Assembly (NCBI GenBank): GCA_963422465.1
Contig: OY730172.1
Span: 248,001 to 312,000 of the forward strand
DNA length: 64,000 nt
Source: Lichina pygmaea
Lineage: Eukaryota; Ascomycota; Lichinomycetes; Lichinales; Lichinaceae
Direction: 5' to 3'
Numbering within the stretch: the first letter of the stretch is position 1; each line of letters opens with the position of its first letter. This document shows, piece by piece, positions 10,135-22,400 of the stretch. The translations under genes were made by a program, and so were the position numbers. The notes beneath the pieces are model-generated. The model worked only from the letters and a program-made list of their open reading frames with translations, was not told where the DNA came from and made no database searches.

Positions 10135-10731
10135 GGCAGTATACCAGGCATGGTGGGGTAAGAGAGCCAAGCTGTTCAACAACCCAGCAAATCCACTGGG
10201 ATAAAGCAACACTGGCCCAGATGACTGAGGAGTAAGTAAAAATTCTTACCATAATTACAAAGAATAGACTATACTAATCTGATGATACAGAGAACAGAAG
10301 GCAGTATACCAGGCACGCTGGGGTAAGGGAGCCAAGGTGCTCAACAACCCAGCAAATCCACTGGATGAAGAAGAGCAGCTGCGGGCAAGATTTCGGGGCA
10401 GAAGTCACAATCATAGCTTCAGTGCCTGCTTCAACTGCTGATCCAACAGTCTGCCAAAGCCGGCAAATCCTCCAACTTGGCATGGACAATGAAGATCTTC
10501 TCAACTGTGGCAGCCTCTACAATGTAAGTGGAAATCTATTATTATTGATATAAAATAGTATAGTTACTAACATGAAACTTCTTAGAGAGCAATTCTGGAG
10601 ATGTGGCTGGTGGAGAATAGTGTGATCACTGACTCCCCTCCCCCAAAGAGCTTTGGCCAGGCTGGCCCAAAGACTGTTCATCCTGAGATTTGTATCTGGA
10701 TAATCAAGTTCTTTGAGCTATAGACTGGGTG

Positions 10732-10975
10732 CTGGTTTATGGCTTTGAAAAGACTAGACCAGTTCAACTTAGCACACCAACTCTTGTCAGAAAGTCTATC
10801 ATATCTGTGATTTCTATTTTCTTCAGACACTACATATTCTTTCAGATATTTCCCCAGTCTTACCCAAGTCTCAGTTTTTATTCCTTCAAAGGTTTTCTGA
10901 GAAAATAAGCATATATCTAGAAGTTCTGCATGGCTCACCAGCCAAATCAGAGTAAGAATAAAATAAAAAAATATA
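10732..10975 (+). mobile_element. 5'-truncated Tad1-like LINE, 3' end only
   Basis: This piece is similar, though clearly diverged, to the 3' ends of the larger LINE copies at 48979 and 52317 (opposite strand there). Shared landmarks are TTTGAAAAGACT, CAGTTTTTATTCCT, AAAGGTTTTCTGA and the terminal GTAAGAAT followed by an A-rich tail. It is flanked by the 12-bp target duplication ATAGACTGGGTG (10720-10731 and 10976-10987). Severe 5' truncation plus a long duplication is the normal product of LINE target-primed reverse transcription. Confidence 0.85.
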
Positions 10976-11556
10976 ATAGACTGGGTGGGCACCTTTTGAG
11001 ATGTCTATACTCTTCGAGTCAGAGGCAGAGAAGGTGCTGGTGATACCAGGAGCTACTGCCTTGTTTGCCCGGGGCAAGGGCAAAAGAAAAAACAGAAATG
11101 TAAAAGAATTTCTTTGGTTGCAGAACATTGACCTACTCTTGCTACCTCAAAAAAACTCTTCCCAGTACCACTACGTTCAAGGACCATCACTTCTGATAAT
11201 CACCGCACTTTGTCAGAAGTTCTGGAAACCAAGCGAGTATCTGTTGGGAACCACCAAAACCTTAAGGTGAAAACCCATCACTTTGGGTAACCCAGCCGGT
11301 TTGTCAAAAGTTGTGATCTCTGAATCCTCGATCTTCAACTTCAACAACCAACAGACTATCTATAACAAGGCAGAGAGTGGCCAGTGGGATTCTGAAAGAC
11401 TGGGGACAGGCCCCAATTACCTAGGAACACTCAGTCTTGGGGTGTGGTCCCAGGATTGAGCAAGTACTCCCAGTCAGACAGAGATAACTGTTAAGGCCTA
11501 GGCCGGAACAGCCCAGGTAAGCGAGGGAGGAGTGTTAGTCATACGGAACAACATCC

Positions 11557-11637
11557 GACCGATCCGGTGGACGAGCAAGAGCTAAGCGAGGAGCTCGTCC
11601 GGTGGACGAGCAGGAGCTAAGCGAGGAGCTCGTCCAC
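11557..11637 (+). repeat. 35-bp tandem repeat inside the B LTR, 2 units
   Basis: Each unit contains the perfect inverted repeat GCTCGTCC-GGT-GGACGAGC followed by a 16-nt spacer. This LTR has two units. The other B LTRs have 3 (17452-17878), 2 (18180 LTR), 6 (30452-30983) and 3 (31487-31913). Confidence 0.9.
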
Positions 11638-11685
11638 GCAAAAGGATGATACCCCTCGAGGAGACCCCCCCCCTTGGGGCATCTG

Positions 11686-11692
11686 TATAAAG
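11686..11692 (+). promoter_or_regulatory. TATA box of family B LTR
   Basis: TATAAAG lies just downstream of the 35-bp array and a C-run, about 190 bp before the LTR end, in the sense orientation. It is the likely core promoter and is repeated in every B LTR. By analogy the array upstream would be the control region. Confidence 0.6.
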
Positions 11693-14600
11693 ACTCCCCA
11701 AAGGGCCCGGAGGGATTAGCTCTCCAGGCTGAACACACAATACAAATCCATCATACTGAGACAATAGCACAGGAGAGTTACCCCACCTGTCTATTCCTCT
11801 ACCGAGTCCCTGTCTAGAATCCGCCCTACGAAGCAACAGACTGTACCGGTTTCTGTGTGAACCCGGCCCGGCCTTTAACAGTTTCAGCCTCTAACACATA
11901 GGACACTGACTTGATACGATGGTGGATCCACGAAGCCCTACCCCTTCTCAGGCGGCCCAAGCCCAGGCTGCTCAGGCGGCTCAGGCCCAGGCTGTCCAGG
12001 CAGCACCTATTGTTAACCTACCCCTGAAGCCCTTGAAGGTAGGTGCCCCGAAGAGGTACGATAGATCCAGGGGAGGACTGGAGTTGTTCTTCTCACAACT
12101 GGAGCTCTACTATGGGTTCAACACAGCCCAGTTCCCGACAGACCAGGAGAAGGTACTATTTGCAGCCTCCTACCTGGAAGGACCAGCCTTCGCTTGGTTC
12201 AACATCTACTTAAGGGATTACCTAGACAATCAGGCAGACCCCAAGGAGCAAGAAGACAATACCCGACAGGTCATGGGAAGCTTGAAAACCTTTAAGACAG
12301 CCATGAGAAAGATGTTTGGGATCCTTGACGAGGAAAGAGATGCGGAACAAAAGCTCCAAGCACTGCGGCAAACTGGATCAGCATCAGAATTCGCGGCGAA
12401 GTTCTAACAACTAGCAGTGAGGACCCAGTGGGGGGACAGTGCACTAACAGCACTATTCTACCAAGGCCTCAAGGAACAAGTCAAGGATGACATCGCGCGA
12501 GGAGACTGACCAACCAAGCTCTACGAAATGATCAAGACTACAGCTCACATTGACGACTGACAGTTCGAGAGAGAGCTTGAGAAGCAAGGCAAGCAGACGA
12601 AACCATGGGTGAAGAAAAAGCCAACACCTGCCAAAGATAACTACAGCTTGGTACCCATGGAAATCGATGTGGCGGAACCACGAAAGAAGGAGACACGGAA
12701 GTGTTACAACTGTCAGAAAGTGGGCCACCTTGCGGTGAACTGCAGGAGCAAGAAGAAGAACAAGAAGGGCAAAGGGAAGCAGTTGAACGCCACGAGTGCC
12801 TGGAAAGGCAGGGAGACGGAGGAGCCCCAGAGGGCTCCCCAAGGCACACTGCCCCACAATCACCCTGAGGCAGCACTCCTCAGAGAGGAGGACGACCTCT
12901 GACAACACACTGAAAAACTTGAGAACATGCTTCAGGAAACCTTGGATCACCTCAACGAGGTCCAAAGGAGGGTCAACGAGAGCCACTGGGAGGAAGACCT
13001 GATCTCCGAGTTTGACGCAACCGGCTATATGGAGGAACAGGTTGACAACAAGGAAGCCCAGCCACCACCAGTCCCCAACAAACCTGTCCTTCGACGACAG
13101 GACGCAACCCTATCAGAAATAGGGGAGACGCAAGTGTCACGATGGGTCGACGATACCCTCAGCATCACACAGGTCAGAGACATCACCACACAAGTGGACC
13201 TACACCAGGCTACAACAGCAGCCTGCGGACGACCTTATTGGAAGGTGTGCGAAGACAACCACTGCAAGGAACACCTTCTAGAGAAAAGAAAGAAGATGTG
13301 GTTCCCAGGGTCTGAGGTGGAAGCGCGATGGAATATGCACATCCAAAGGGTCAACCCTGAACAAGACGACTGCAACCAAGACCTGTGGGAACAATGCCTC
13401 ACCACACGATGCAAACAACACGTGGTAGAGTGTCAGGCCCAGGGCCTAGGCAGCTCAAAAAACTAGCAGTGCTCTTCAAAACCGGGGTTGGAAGAGCAGG
13501 CAAGACAACACCCCGGGAGGAAGGAGTCAAGCCGAGCCTTGACGCAACAGCCTGCAGCCTGCACTTTCGCATCAAGATCAGAGTCAATGGGCGGTTGGCT
13601 AAGGCCATGATCAACTCTGGTGCGACTGGCAACTTCATGTCAGAAAGCTTTGCCAGAAGAAACAAGGTTCCAGTCCAAGGCAAGAAAGACCCCTACCAGT
13701 TGACGGTAGTAGACGGAACACCACTCTCCAAAGACAAGAGACAAGTGACAAAGGAGACCAAGAGCCTGAGACTGAGTGTCCATGGCATGACGATCGGAAC
13801 AGAGGAATTCGACTTGGTCTGGATACCACACAAAGTTATATTGGGACTTCCGTGGTTAGAAAAACAAAACCCAAGGATTGACTGGAAAAGAAAGCAACTA
13901 GTCTTTCCAGACAGAACACTGGTCATGTCAGAACCAGGGGTGACAATTAAAGAAATCTCACTGACACGGTGGAAGAAATACCACCAGCGTGGGCAGGCCT
14001 GTGTGGCCTGGATGAAACCCCGAACACAACAACTTTGCACCACGCAAGACGCTGTGGGCAAGACTCAGGCACCGCAGTTGCCAAGTGAGTATAAAGAATA
14101 CCAGGAGATGTTCAAAGAAACAGTGATCACAACACTACCAGAACATCAGGAGTGGGACCACAAGATTCTGCTGGAAGACAGAAAAAAACCCACACACAGC
14201 CCTATCTACGCTCTGTCAGCAAAAGAGCTTGAGGCCCTGAGAGACTACCTGGAGGAGAACCTAGTGAAAGGGTTCATAAGACCTTCAACATCACCGGCTG
14301 GATACCCAATATTGTTTGTGCCAAAGAAAGATGGCAAACTTTGACTGTGTGTTGATTATCGGCGGCTAAATGCGATTACGGTGAAAAACCACTACCCACT
14401 GCCATTGATATCAGAAATCCAAGACCGGATCCAAGGAGCCAAATAGTTTACCAAGTTCGACATTCGAGGCGCTTTCAACCTGGTTAGGATGAAAGACAGC
14501 GAAGAATGGAAGACAGCCTTTCGTACAAGGTACAGGCACTACAAGTATACTGTGATGCCATTCAGCCTTACGAATACACCGGCGACATTCCAATCACTTA

Positions 14601-16817
14601 TTAACGCTGTCCTCCGACAATACCTAGATATATTTGTCACCGCTTATATTGATGATATCTTGGTATACACCAATGGAACCTTGGAGGAGCATAAACAGCA
14701 TGTCAAGAAGATCCTACATGCGCTCCAGAAAGCAGGAATGAGGTTACGCCTGGATAAAAGTGTTTTCCACACAAAAGAAGTGGAATATTTGGGGTCAATC
14801 CTGACAACAGAAGGAATCCGAATGGACAACACAAAGATGGCAGCAGTACAAGACTGGCCAACACCCAAAAACCTCAAAGAAGTACAATCCTTCCTAGGGT
14901 TTGCAAACTTCTACTGATGATTCATCAAGGACTACTCGAGAACAGCAGTAGCCTTGACAGAGTTAACCAGAAAGAACAAATCTTTCAGGTGGGGGGAGAG
15001 CCAACAAGTGGCCTTCCAGGAGTTGAAGGATAAATTCATCTCCGCACCTATTTTGGCATCATTTGATCCTGAGAAGAGGATCATTCTGGAAACTGATGCC
15101 TTGGACCAAGCATTGGGATCCTGCTTGTGTCAACCAGACGCCGACAACTGCTTACACCCTGTCACATACTGATCAAGAAAGTTCTCTGGCCCAGAACTGA
15201 GGTACGATGTCCACGACAAAGAGCTGTTAGCAATCATCAACACATTCCAAGAATAGAGGCCTTACTTGGAGGGGGCAAAATACACGGTAGACGTGTACTC
15301 AGACCACAAGAACTTAGCTTACTTCACAACGACAAAGAAGCTAAACTGATGACAAGTTTGATGGGCAGAGTTGTTAGCATCATACAACTTCCAAATTCTC
15401 TACCGGAAGGGCACTGAAAATACTCGAGCGGATGCTCTCAGCAGGCAACCAGACCTGATGGATGAGAAAACAACAGAGGAACACCCAATCCTAGTGACAA
15501 AAGGACAAACCCTGGTCTATGCCCAACCCCAACTGGCAACAACAGAAACAAAGAGTCCACTCCTTACCCTTGGCCACAAGACAGCAAGTGAAAAGGAAAT
15601 TGTGCCAGAAAAAGCACAAGAGAAGGTGATCCGGAGGCACCATGACGGGCCTTTGCACAGATACCCCGGGTGAGATAAAACCTTGGAGAAAATCCAAAGG
15701 AACTACCACTTCAACAGAATGAAGCGCAAGGTGACAGAGTTTATTCGCAACTGTGAACAGTGTGCGAAGAACAAACCATCAAGGCATAAGCCCTACAGGC
15801 AGGCACAGCAAATAGACCTACCCAAGGCACCATGGGAAACTATCATGATGGATTTTGTGGTCAAGTTGCCAAAGTCAACAGACCCAGCAACAAAGGTGGT
15901 ATACGATAGCATTTTGGTGGTTGTTGACAAGCTCACCAAATACGCCCACCTGGTCCTGTGGAAAGAGTCAGAAACTGTGAACAAACTTGCGAGCGTCCTA
16001 CTCAAAGAGCTAGTAAGCCACTGAGGGCTACCAAAGACAATCATCTCAGATCAAGACAAACTCTTCACCTCAAAATTCTGGAACATGTGGACAAGGCAAC
16101 TTGGCATTGATACAAGGATGTCAACAGTCTACCACCCACAAACTGATAAACAAACTGAGCAGACAAACCAGACAATGGAGCAGTATCTACAACACTACAT
16201 CAACCACCAGCAGGATAACTGGGTGGAACTGCTACCAATAGCCCAGTTTGCGTACAACAACCAGCAACACAGCGTGACAGGGACAACACTGTTCTTTGCG
16301 AACTACGGAAGAAACCCCCAATAGCAGGCAACAGCAGGAGGCAACGTTGTCGATGTTAGCAAACTCGCTGCTATGCACAAGATGATGAAAACAACAATCA
16401 ACCGTGCCCAGAACACCACCACCCGCCGATTACACAACAAAAGGTTGAAGGGACCAACCCTGGAAAAGGGGGATAAGGTCTACCTATCAACAAAAAACCT
16501 GCGCTCGAAGCGACCAAGCAAAAAGCTGGACCACGTACGAATCAGACTATTCGAAATTGAGAAGCGCACTGGGAAGGTCAACTATCAACTGAGACTGCCA
16601 CGAAAAGCAAGGATACACTGAGTATTCCACATCTCACTGCTTGAACCAGCACCCAGTGACGCAGAGATTGAGACAGAATAGAACTTCGAGGATGACAAAG
16701 AAGAGTATAATGTTGAAAGGATCCTGGATAGTCAAAGAAACAGACGGAAAACTGAGTACCTGGTGAAGTGGTTAGGATTTGACGAAGAGGAGAATTTGTG
16801 GGAACCAACCAAGAACT

Positions 16818-17366
16818 TCAGCTCTGCGATGAACCAGAAGCTGGTGGATTACCACCAAGCAAACCCGCAGCGACCAGGTCTGACAGAGACAACAGCTCGA
16901 GAGAAGCCAAAACCTCTGAAGAGAAGACATCCTCAAAGGACAGTGGAGCAGCAGCCTGACAGACCTCCTGTTCGCGGATAACGCGGAGAGCCTCTTGTTC
17001 CTGAGCATCAAGGGACTCTTGATCCTTGATGGCTGACAGCTCACGACAGATGGCATCAGCCTTCTTCTGTGAGAGACAACCCAGCTGCCGGCAGAGGCAG
17101 ATCTGCCGGGGAAGCAACTTTGACAATTGGTCATCAGTCTCCCGCAGCTGAGCCTCAAGCTGCTCGCGCTCAAGTTCCATCTTCTTCCATTCTGATTCCG
17201 AGAGATGAAGGTCACAGCGACAACCCTTCTCAACACACCGACGACAAAAAGATGATGCGGAGCTCACGACACACTTGGCGTGGTCGCGACAACAAGCACC
17301 GCATGTGATTTTTGATTCCTTGCCTATTTTGCCAATACGACAAGAGAGAAAACCACGATGACAAGT
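16818..17366 (-). CDS. Antisense frame of element B1: Zn2Cys6-like cluster plus coiled coil
   Basis: This frame is open on the strand opposite to gag-pol, between the chromodomain and the 3' LTR, and overlaps the chromodomain end. At 17303-17214 its cysteines read C-x2-C-x6-C-x8-C-x2-C-x6-C, which fits the Gal4-type Zn2Cys6 formula (C-x2-C-x6-C-x5-12-C-x2-C-x6-8-C). A charged helical stretch with heptad-like Leu spacing (about 17190-17090) follows, as in dimerising zinc-cluster proteins. The C-terminal part is acidic and Ser/Leu-rich. The second B copy keeps the same frame partly (about 29818-30126). It is a fossil reading frame; whether it was ever expressed is inference. Confidence 0.5.
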   Translation of the reverse strand, partial: TCHRGFLSCRIGKIGKESKITCGACCRDHAKCVVSSASSFCRRCVEKGCRCDLHLSESEWKKMELEREQLEAQLRETDDQLSKLLPRQICLCRQLGCLSQKKADAICRELSAIKDQESLDAQEQEALRVIREQEVCQAAAPLSFEDVFSSEVLASLELLSLSDLVAAGLLGGNPPASGSSQS

Positions 17367-18742
17367 TCAAGTTGTCTGGCTTTGGTTCATGACAAAAGAG
17401 GAGCAGGAACAAAAAGGATCTGGGGACAGAACTCTTGGAGGGAGGGGATAGTGTTAAGGCCTAGGCCGGAACAGCCCAGGTAAGCGAGGGAGGAGTGTTA
17501 GTTATACAGAACAACATCTGACTGATCCGGTGGACAAGCAAGAGCTAAGTGAGGAGCTTGTCCGGTGGACAAGCAGAAGCTAAGTGAGGAGCTTGTCCGG
17601 TGGACAAGCAGGAGCTAAGCGAGGAGCTCGTCCACGCAAAAGGATGATACCCCTTGAGGAGACCCCCCCCCTTGGGGCATCTGTATAAAGACCCCCCAAA
17701 AGGCCCGGAGGGATTAGCTCTCCAGGCTGAACACACAATACAAATCCATCATACTGAGACAATAGCACAGGAGAGTTACCCCACCTGTCTATTCCTCTAC
17801 CAAGTCCCTGTCTAGAATCCACCCTACAAAGCAACAGACCGTACCAGTTTCTGTGTGAACCCGGCCCGGCCTTTAACAATAACAGCTTGAACTTCTCTTA
17901 AGAGAAACATCTAGCATCAAGGAGATCAGGGCTCCCAGGATAAGAGAAATAGTTTAGAGCTTGCCTCTAGTGCTGGTAGAGTTGAAAAACTCTAGGAAAG
18001 CTCAGGCAGGGGGTGTGGTCTCCAGCTTGAGTTAATACAGCTAGATTTCCCTAGAGTCTAGTTGGAAAAGACTGCCCAGGAAAGTACAGTCTTGGGGAGT
18101 GGTCCCAGGATTGTGCAATTACTGCTAGGAACAAGGTGACCCTTTGTGAACAACCCACTGTGCAGGCTACCTACTCTATTGTTAAGGCCTAGGCCGGAAC
18201 AGCCCAGGTAAGCGAGGGAGGAGTGTTAGTCATACAGAACAACATCCGACTGATCCGGTGGACAAGCAAGAGCTAAGCGAGGAGCTCGTCCGGTGGACGA
18301 GCAGGAGCTAAGCGAGGAGCTTGTCCACGTAAAAGGATGATACCCCTTGAGGAGACCCCCCCCCTTGGGGCATCTGTATAAAGACCCCCCAAAGGGCCCG
18401 GAGGGATTAGCTCTCCAGGCTGAACACACAATACAAATCCATCATACTGAGACAATAGCACAGGAGAGTTACCCCACCTGTCTATTCTGTTGCGGTCTGT
18501 ACCGTACTGTCCTATCCGAGTATAGGATTAGGGCGAGAGGTGGAAGGCGGGTTGGTTCTCGCAGGAGAGGAGTGTCAAGGAGCACGAAGGGGTTTGGTGG
18601 AACATGGTGATGGTGACACCTGATCAACGGCTTCGTACAAAAAGGATTGTATTGAAGTAGATCTAGTTGTCTGGATCACAACATGAGTTGAAGATGATCA
18701 TTCCATAGAGGAACTATCGCCGGACTATATAGTGCCCAGTTT

Positions 18743-18928
18743 GTGAGCAGAGTGAGCTCTGCTCACTTTGCTCACTTTTCATGCATGCTGCGGTGAGCTG
18801 GGTGAGCTCTGCTCACTTTGCTCACTTTTCATGCACGCTGCGGTGAGCTGGGTGAGCTCTGCTCACTTTGCTCACTTTTCATGCACGCTACGGCAAGCTG
18901 GGTGAGCTCTGCTCACTTTGCTCACTTG
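18743..18928. repeat. 50-bp tandem repeat array in family C LTR
   Basis: Each unit contains the palindrome-like core GTGAGCAGAGCTCAC plus a CGGC/GCCG-containing spacer. The arrays in this window (18743-18928, 24681-24812, 33071-33254, 39006-39220) differ in unit number, giving LTRs of 595, 545, 595 and 631 bp. The array lies between two oppositely oriented TATA-like boxes. Confidence 0.85.
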
Positions 18929-19048
18929 TTCGTGCATATGCATGCTGCGGCGAGCACCCCCTGGTTTGTCTCGCCGGTCACGTGACCGGTTCCCATGTCA
19001 CACTGTCTGGTACTTCCGTCCAGTATCCTGTCTGCTGCTTTCTGTGAG

Positions 19049-19057
19049 TATATAAAG
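19049..19057 (+). promoter_or_regulatory. Antisense-directed TATA box in the C1 3' LTR
   Basis: TATATAAAG on the plus strand (antisense to the element) ends 25 nt before the LTR border at 19082. The first ATG of the antisense frame follows at 19126. The spacing fits transcription starting at about the LTR edge and reading into the antisense frame. Confidence 0.5.
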
Positions 19058-19125
19058 ACTGTGTTCCTCCTGGGTCGTAACACTATCCTCCTCTCTATCT
19101 TTCATCATCTTGATGAAATCTGGTC

Positions 19126-19440
19126 ATGCCTTCAAAGTCATGTGTGACTGTTAGCTGAACTCAGCTGGCTGCTCAAATCTGCGATCAGGGTTTTGTTTTG
19201 CGTACGCCCTGCGACTTTTGTGTTCTCCGTGGTTGTCCGTGCTTCCAGATGCTGGGAGAAGACGATAAGTTGAAATGTGCTGCGTGCACTCAGCGTGGAA
19301 GGTCTTGTGTCTCTGTGTCCTGGGAATCTTTGAACATGTCCTGGGACAACCTCTGTGAGGATGTTGCCACTGACAAGGCAACACGTGATGCACTTTTTGA
19401 ACAACTTGCCACAGTGCAGGCTTGTCTGTCTCGGAAGTGA
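19126..19440 (+). CDS. Antisense frame of element C1: Zn2Cys6-like cluster (fossil)
   Basis: On the strand opposite to gag-pol, immediately inside the 3' LTR, a frame encodes cysteines at 19210-19308 with the spacing C-x2-C-x6-C-x11-C-x2-C-x6-C, a fit to the Gal4-type Zn2Cys6 formula. A helical stretch follows (ESLNMSWDNL..., then DALFEQLATVQACL). The homologous frame in C2 (38807-38493) is open over 104 codons. The C1 copy is damaged. Confidence 0.45.
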
Positions 19441-22400
19441 AAGGTGTTGGAGGGTGCCGAGGTCTGTGCGAGGCAGAAGCTTCAGTGCTTGGTGAAAGAG
19501 ATGGAGTCAGATGGCGAGGATTTGACTTGATCAGTCATTGACACATCCCTCCTGCAGGCCGAGCTGTTCAGTCCTGCTCCTGCCAAAACTGTCGCAGAAG
19601 AAGCTGGCAGTTCGCGAGGTTCTTGAGTGGTTCCCAGGTATTCTCCGAGTCTGGGTATCCTTTCCACTTGACAAGGTATTGCTGACCTTTTCTAGCCAGG
19701 ATCTGTTCAACCTCAAACTCTTGTTCTTCTTCGGGTTGGTGATGAAATGTTTCCTGCAAGGGTGTGCTCTGGTCAGCTGGTTCAATCATTGATATATGAA
19801 AGTTTGGATGGACTCTGGCATCCCTTGGTAGTCGCAGTCTGACGTTGACTGGTCTGATTTTTTCTTTGACTGAAAATGGTCTGACCTTGACATGGTCTAG
19901 TTTCTTTGTTCTTGGTTTCTTTGTTCTCCAATTTCTTGTGAGGAGGTAGACTTTATCCCCCTTCTTTAGCTGAGGTGCTATTTTTGATTTCTTGTCCATT
20001 TGATGTTGCATTTTTTCTGAGGTTTCTTCAAGGTAGTGCCTCATCATCGTGTGCGTTTGTTGTAGGAGCTTGTCATGTTGGAGTGCTTTCTCCGTATTTG
20101 GTGAAGCTCTGCTTGGCATCCTAATGTTCATATGTCATCCAAAATTGGCAAAAAATGGTGATTCCTTTGTTGAGTCTGATCTGTGCTGGTTGATTGCCAG
20201 CTGTGCCACCGGTAATAACTGTACCCAATTACTGTGGGTCTTGTTGATGTAATGCTGTAAGTAAGTCTCCAGGACTTGGTTTGCTTGCTCTGTCTGGCCG
20301 TCAGTTCGTGGGTGATAGACTGTAGACATTTTGGGTTTTGTACCCATGGCTGCACTGATTGTCTTCCAGTAGTTGGATGTGAAGAGTTTGTCTCTGTCTG
20401 TAATGATCGTGATTGGAACTCTGTGGTCTCTGACCAATCTGTCCAGTAAGAGGTGTCCCAACTGTTCTACTGTGTGGGTCTTCTTGAATAGTACCACTAT
20501 TAGATATTTTGTGAATCTGTCCACTATCACCATAATCAAGTCGTAGGTGATTCCTGTGACTGGGTCTTTGGACTTGGGTAGCTTTGTGATGAAGTCTATT
20601 GACATGTCTTCCCACAGGCCTCTTGGTATCGTGTTCGGGTGTCCTTCTCTGTATAGCTTATGTCTTCCATGTTTGTTTTTCTGGCATAGTAGACACTTGC
20701 TGATGTAGTTTGTGACATGTTATCAGAGGTTAATGACATTGTTCCCTGCCTGTTGGATAAGGTCTGTGGTCTTGGAGATTCCTGGGTGACCATGTACTGG
20801 ATTATCATAGTAGTTCCTTATTAGTTCTTCAGTGTCTTCTGCCGTGAGCTTGTTGATCTGTGGTTGAGGCACCAGGTTTCCTTGCTGGTCCTGCTGTAAG
20901 ATCATTCCTTGGTGTTCATCATCTTCCATGTGGTCTTTTCGTCAGCTTAGTGTGTCTGCTCTCCTATTGTCTTGTCCAGGGGTGTACATGATCTTGAACT
21001 TGTGTTGCTCTAGGAGTTCAGCCCATCTGACTTGCTGTCTGTTCAGCTTCTTGGTTGTCGTGAACGTTGTCAGATTCTTGTGGTCTGTGAGAATGGTGAG
21101 TTCAGAACTGCTTTCCGCGTACACTCTCCAGTGTTTGAGTGTGTTGACGACTGCCAGTAGCTCTTTATCGTGGATATCATAGTTTTGTTCTGCTTGTGTC
21201 ATTTTTCGTGAGTAGTAGGCAACTGGGTGCCACTTGCCGTCTGCCTGTTGGCATAGACATGCTCCCACTGCCTGATCTGAAGTGTCCGTCTCGATTCGTG
21301 TCGGTTGGCCTGTCTTGAAGTTGAGGAGAACTGGTTCCTTGGCACAAGTGTCCTTGAGCTGTTGGAATGCTTTTTGTTGTCTCTCTGTCCACCAGTACTC
21401 CACGTCCTTCTTTGTGAGTTCTGTCAGTGGTGTTGCTATCTGTGAGTAGTTCTTGATGAACTGTCGGTTGAAGTTGGCAAATCCCAGGAAGGCTTGTACT
21501 TCCTTAACTGATGTCGGTGTTGGCTATTGCTGAATCACTTTGATTTTCTCAGGGTCAATCTTGATCCCTTCAATCCCTATGATGTATCCGAGGAATTCAA
21601 CTTCTGGTTTGTTGAACTCGTATTTCTTCGGGTTGAGCTTGAGCCCTGCCTCTTGTAGGCATCGTAGAACATCCTTCACATGTTTGGTATATTCCTGTTG
21701 TGTGTTCGAGTAGACAAGAATGTCGTCCAGGTAGGCGATAGCTGTTTGGTCCAGGTGTGCTCTGATGATGTTGTTGATCAATGCTTGACATGTTGCTGGT
21801 GTGTTTGTGAGTCCGAATGGCATCACCAGATACTTGTAGTGTCTGTATTGGGTTCTGAAGGCTGTCTTCCATTCTTCTCCTTCTTTCATGCGTATCAGGT
21901 TGTATGCTCCTTTCAAGTCCAGCTTGGTAAAGATTGTAGCTTGGCTGATCCTGTCTCGCAATTCGTTTGCATTTGGCAACGGATATCAGTTCTTGATGGT
22001 AATGTCATTGAGTTTCCTGTAATCCACACAAAGTCGAAGACTTCCATCTTTCTTTGGTGCAAATAGTATCAGGTATCCTGCTGGTGATTGAGATTCTTGA
22101 ATGAAACTCTTTTTCAGGTTTTCCTCCAGGTACTCGCGAAGTACTTGGAGCTCTTTCTCTGATAACTGGTAAATTGGTCCAAATCCTGGCTCTGTCCCTG
22201 GTTGCAACTTGATCTCATGATCCCAAGGTTGGTGCTTAGGTAACACTGCTGTCATTGTCTCTTCCTGAAAGAGGTTATCATACCCAGGTCAGTACTCTTC
22301 AGAGATCTCCAGAGGGTTAACAACTTCCTCTCTCTTCATCTCTGACTGTTTGGCCACCTGGTTCCGGGGTGTGCCTGTCAAGGTGGACCTCTTCTTTTGA

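Larger units (their letters stand above)
9751..11146 (+). pseudogene. Remnant of an unrecognised intron-containing gene
   Basis: Exon-like pieces with good splice signals are visible. A piece ending WDKATLAQMTEE (about 10198-10233) meets a donor GTAAGT and a 3' TACAG about 55 nt later, then EQKAVYQARWGKGAKVLNNP continues (from about 10290). A second intron at about 10524-10586 (GTAAGTGG, TACTAAC branch, TTAG) joins ...NCGSLYN to RAILEMWLVENSVITDSPP. The first exon-intron-exon unit occurs twice, 165 bp apart once the inserted LTR is removed. A truncated LINE interrupts the coding stretch at 10732-10975, and a second LINE begins at 11147. The frames between pieces do not all agree, so I call it broken. 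I do not recognise the product; it could be a host gene or the gene of a DNA transposon. Confidence 0.5.
11489..17878 (+). mobile_element. Ty3/gypsy LTR retrotransposon B1 (chromovirus-like), broken
   Basis: Full-length copy with target duplication ATAAC (11484-11488 and 17879-17883). The 5' LTR is 11489-11880 (392 bp) and the 3' LTR 17452-17878 (427 bp). LTR ends are TGTTAAGGCC and GGCCTTTAACA, an extended inverted repeat. Parts in order: gag from 11919 with a CCHC knuckle at about 12705-12750, protease (DSG-type site) at about 13610, reverse transcriptase at about 14240-14910, RNase H at about 15000-15400, integrase at about 15640-16330, chromodomain at about 16720-16860, an antisense frame, and a purine tract next to the 3' LTR. 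The order RT-RH-IN with a C-terminal chromodomain defines the family. The copy is broken in roughly a dozen places, mostly by transition-type changes as after RIP. RIP prevents dating by LTR divergence. Confidence 0.93.

Noticed and set aside
10678-10992. 104-codon minus-strand frame with a hydrophobic start
   Set aside because: It lies across the antisense of a LINE 3' end and its target duplication; composition follows the A-rich tail.
11557-11637. Possible CRISPR-like direct-repeat array with palindromes in B LTRs
   Set aside because: The units are contiguous 35-bp tandem copies without unique spacers, inside an LTR of a eukaryotic retroelement.
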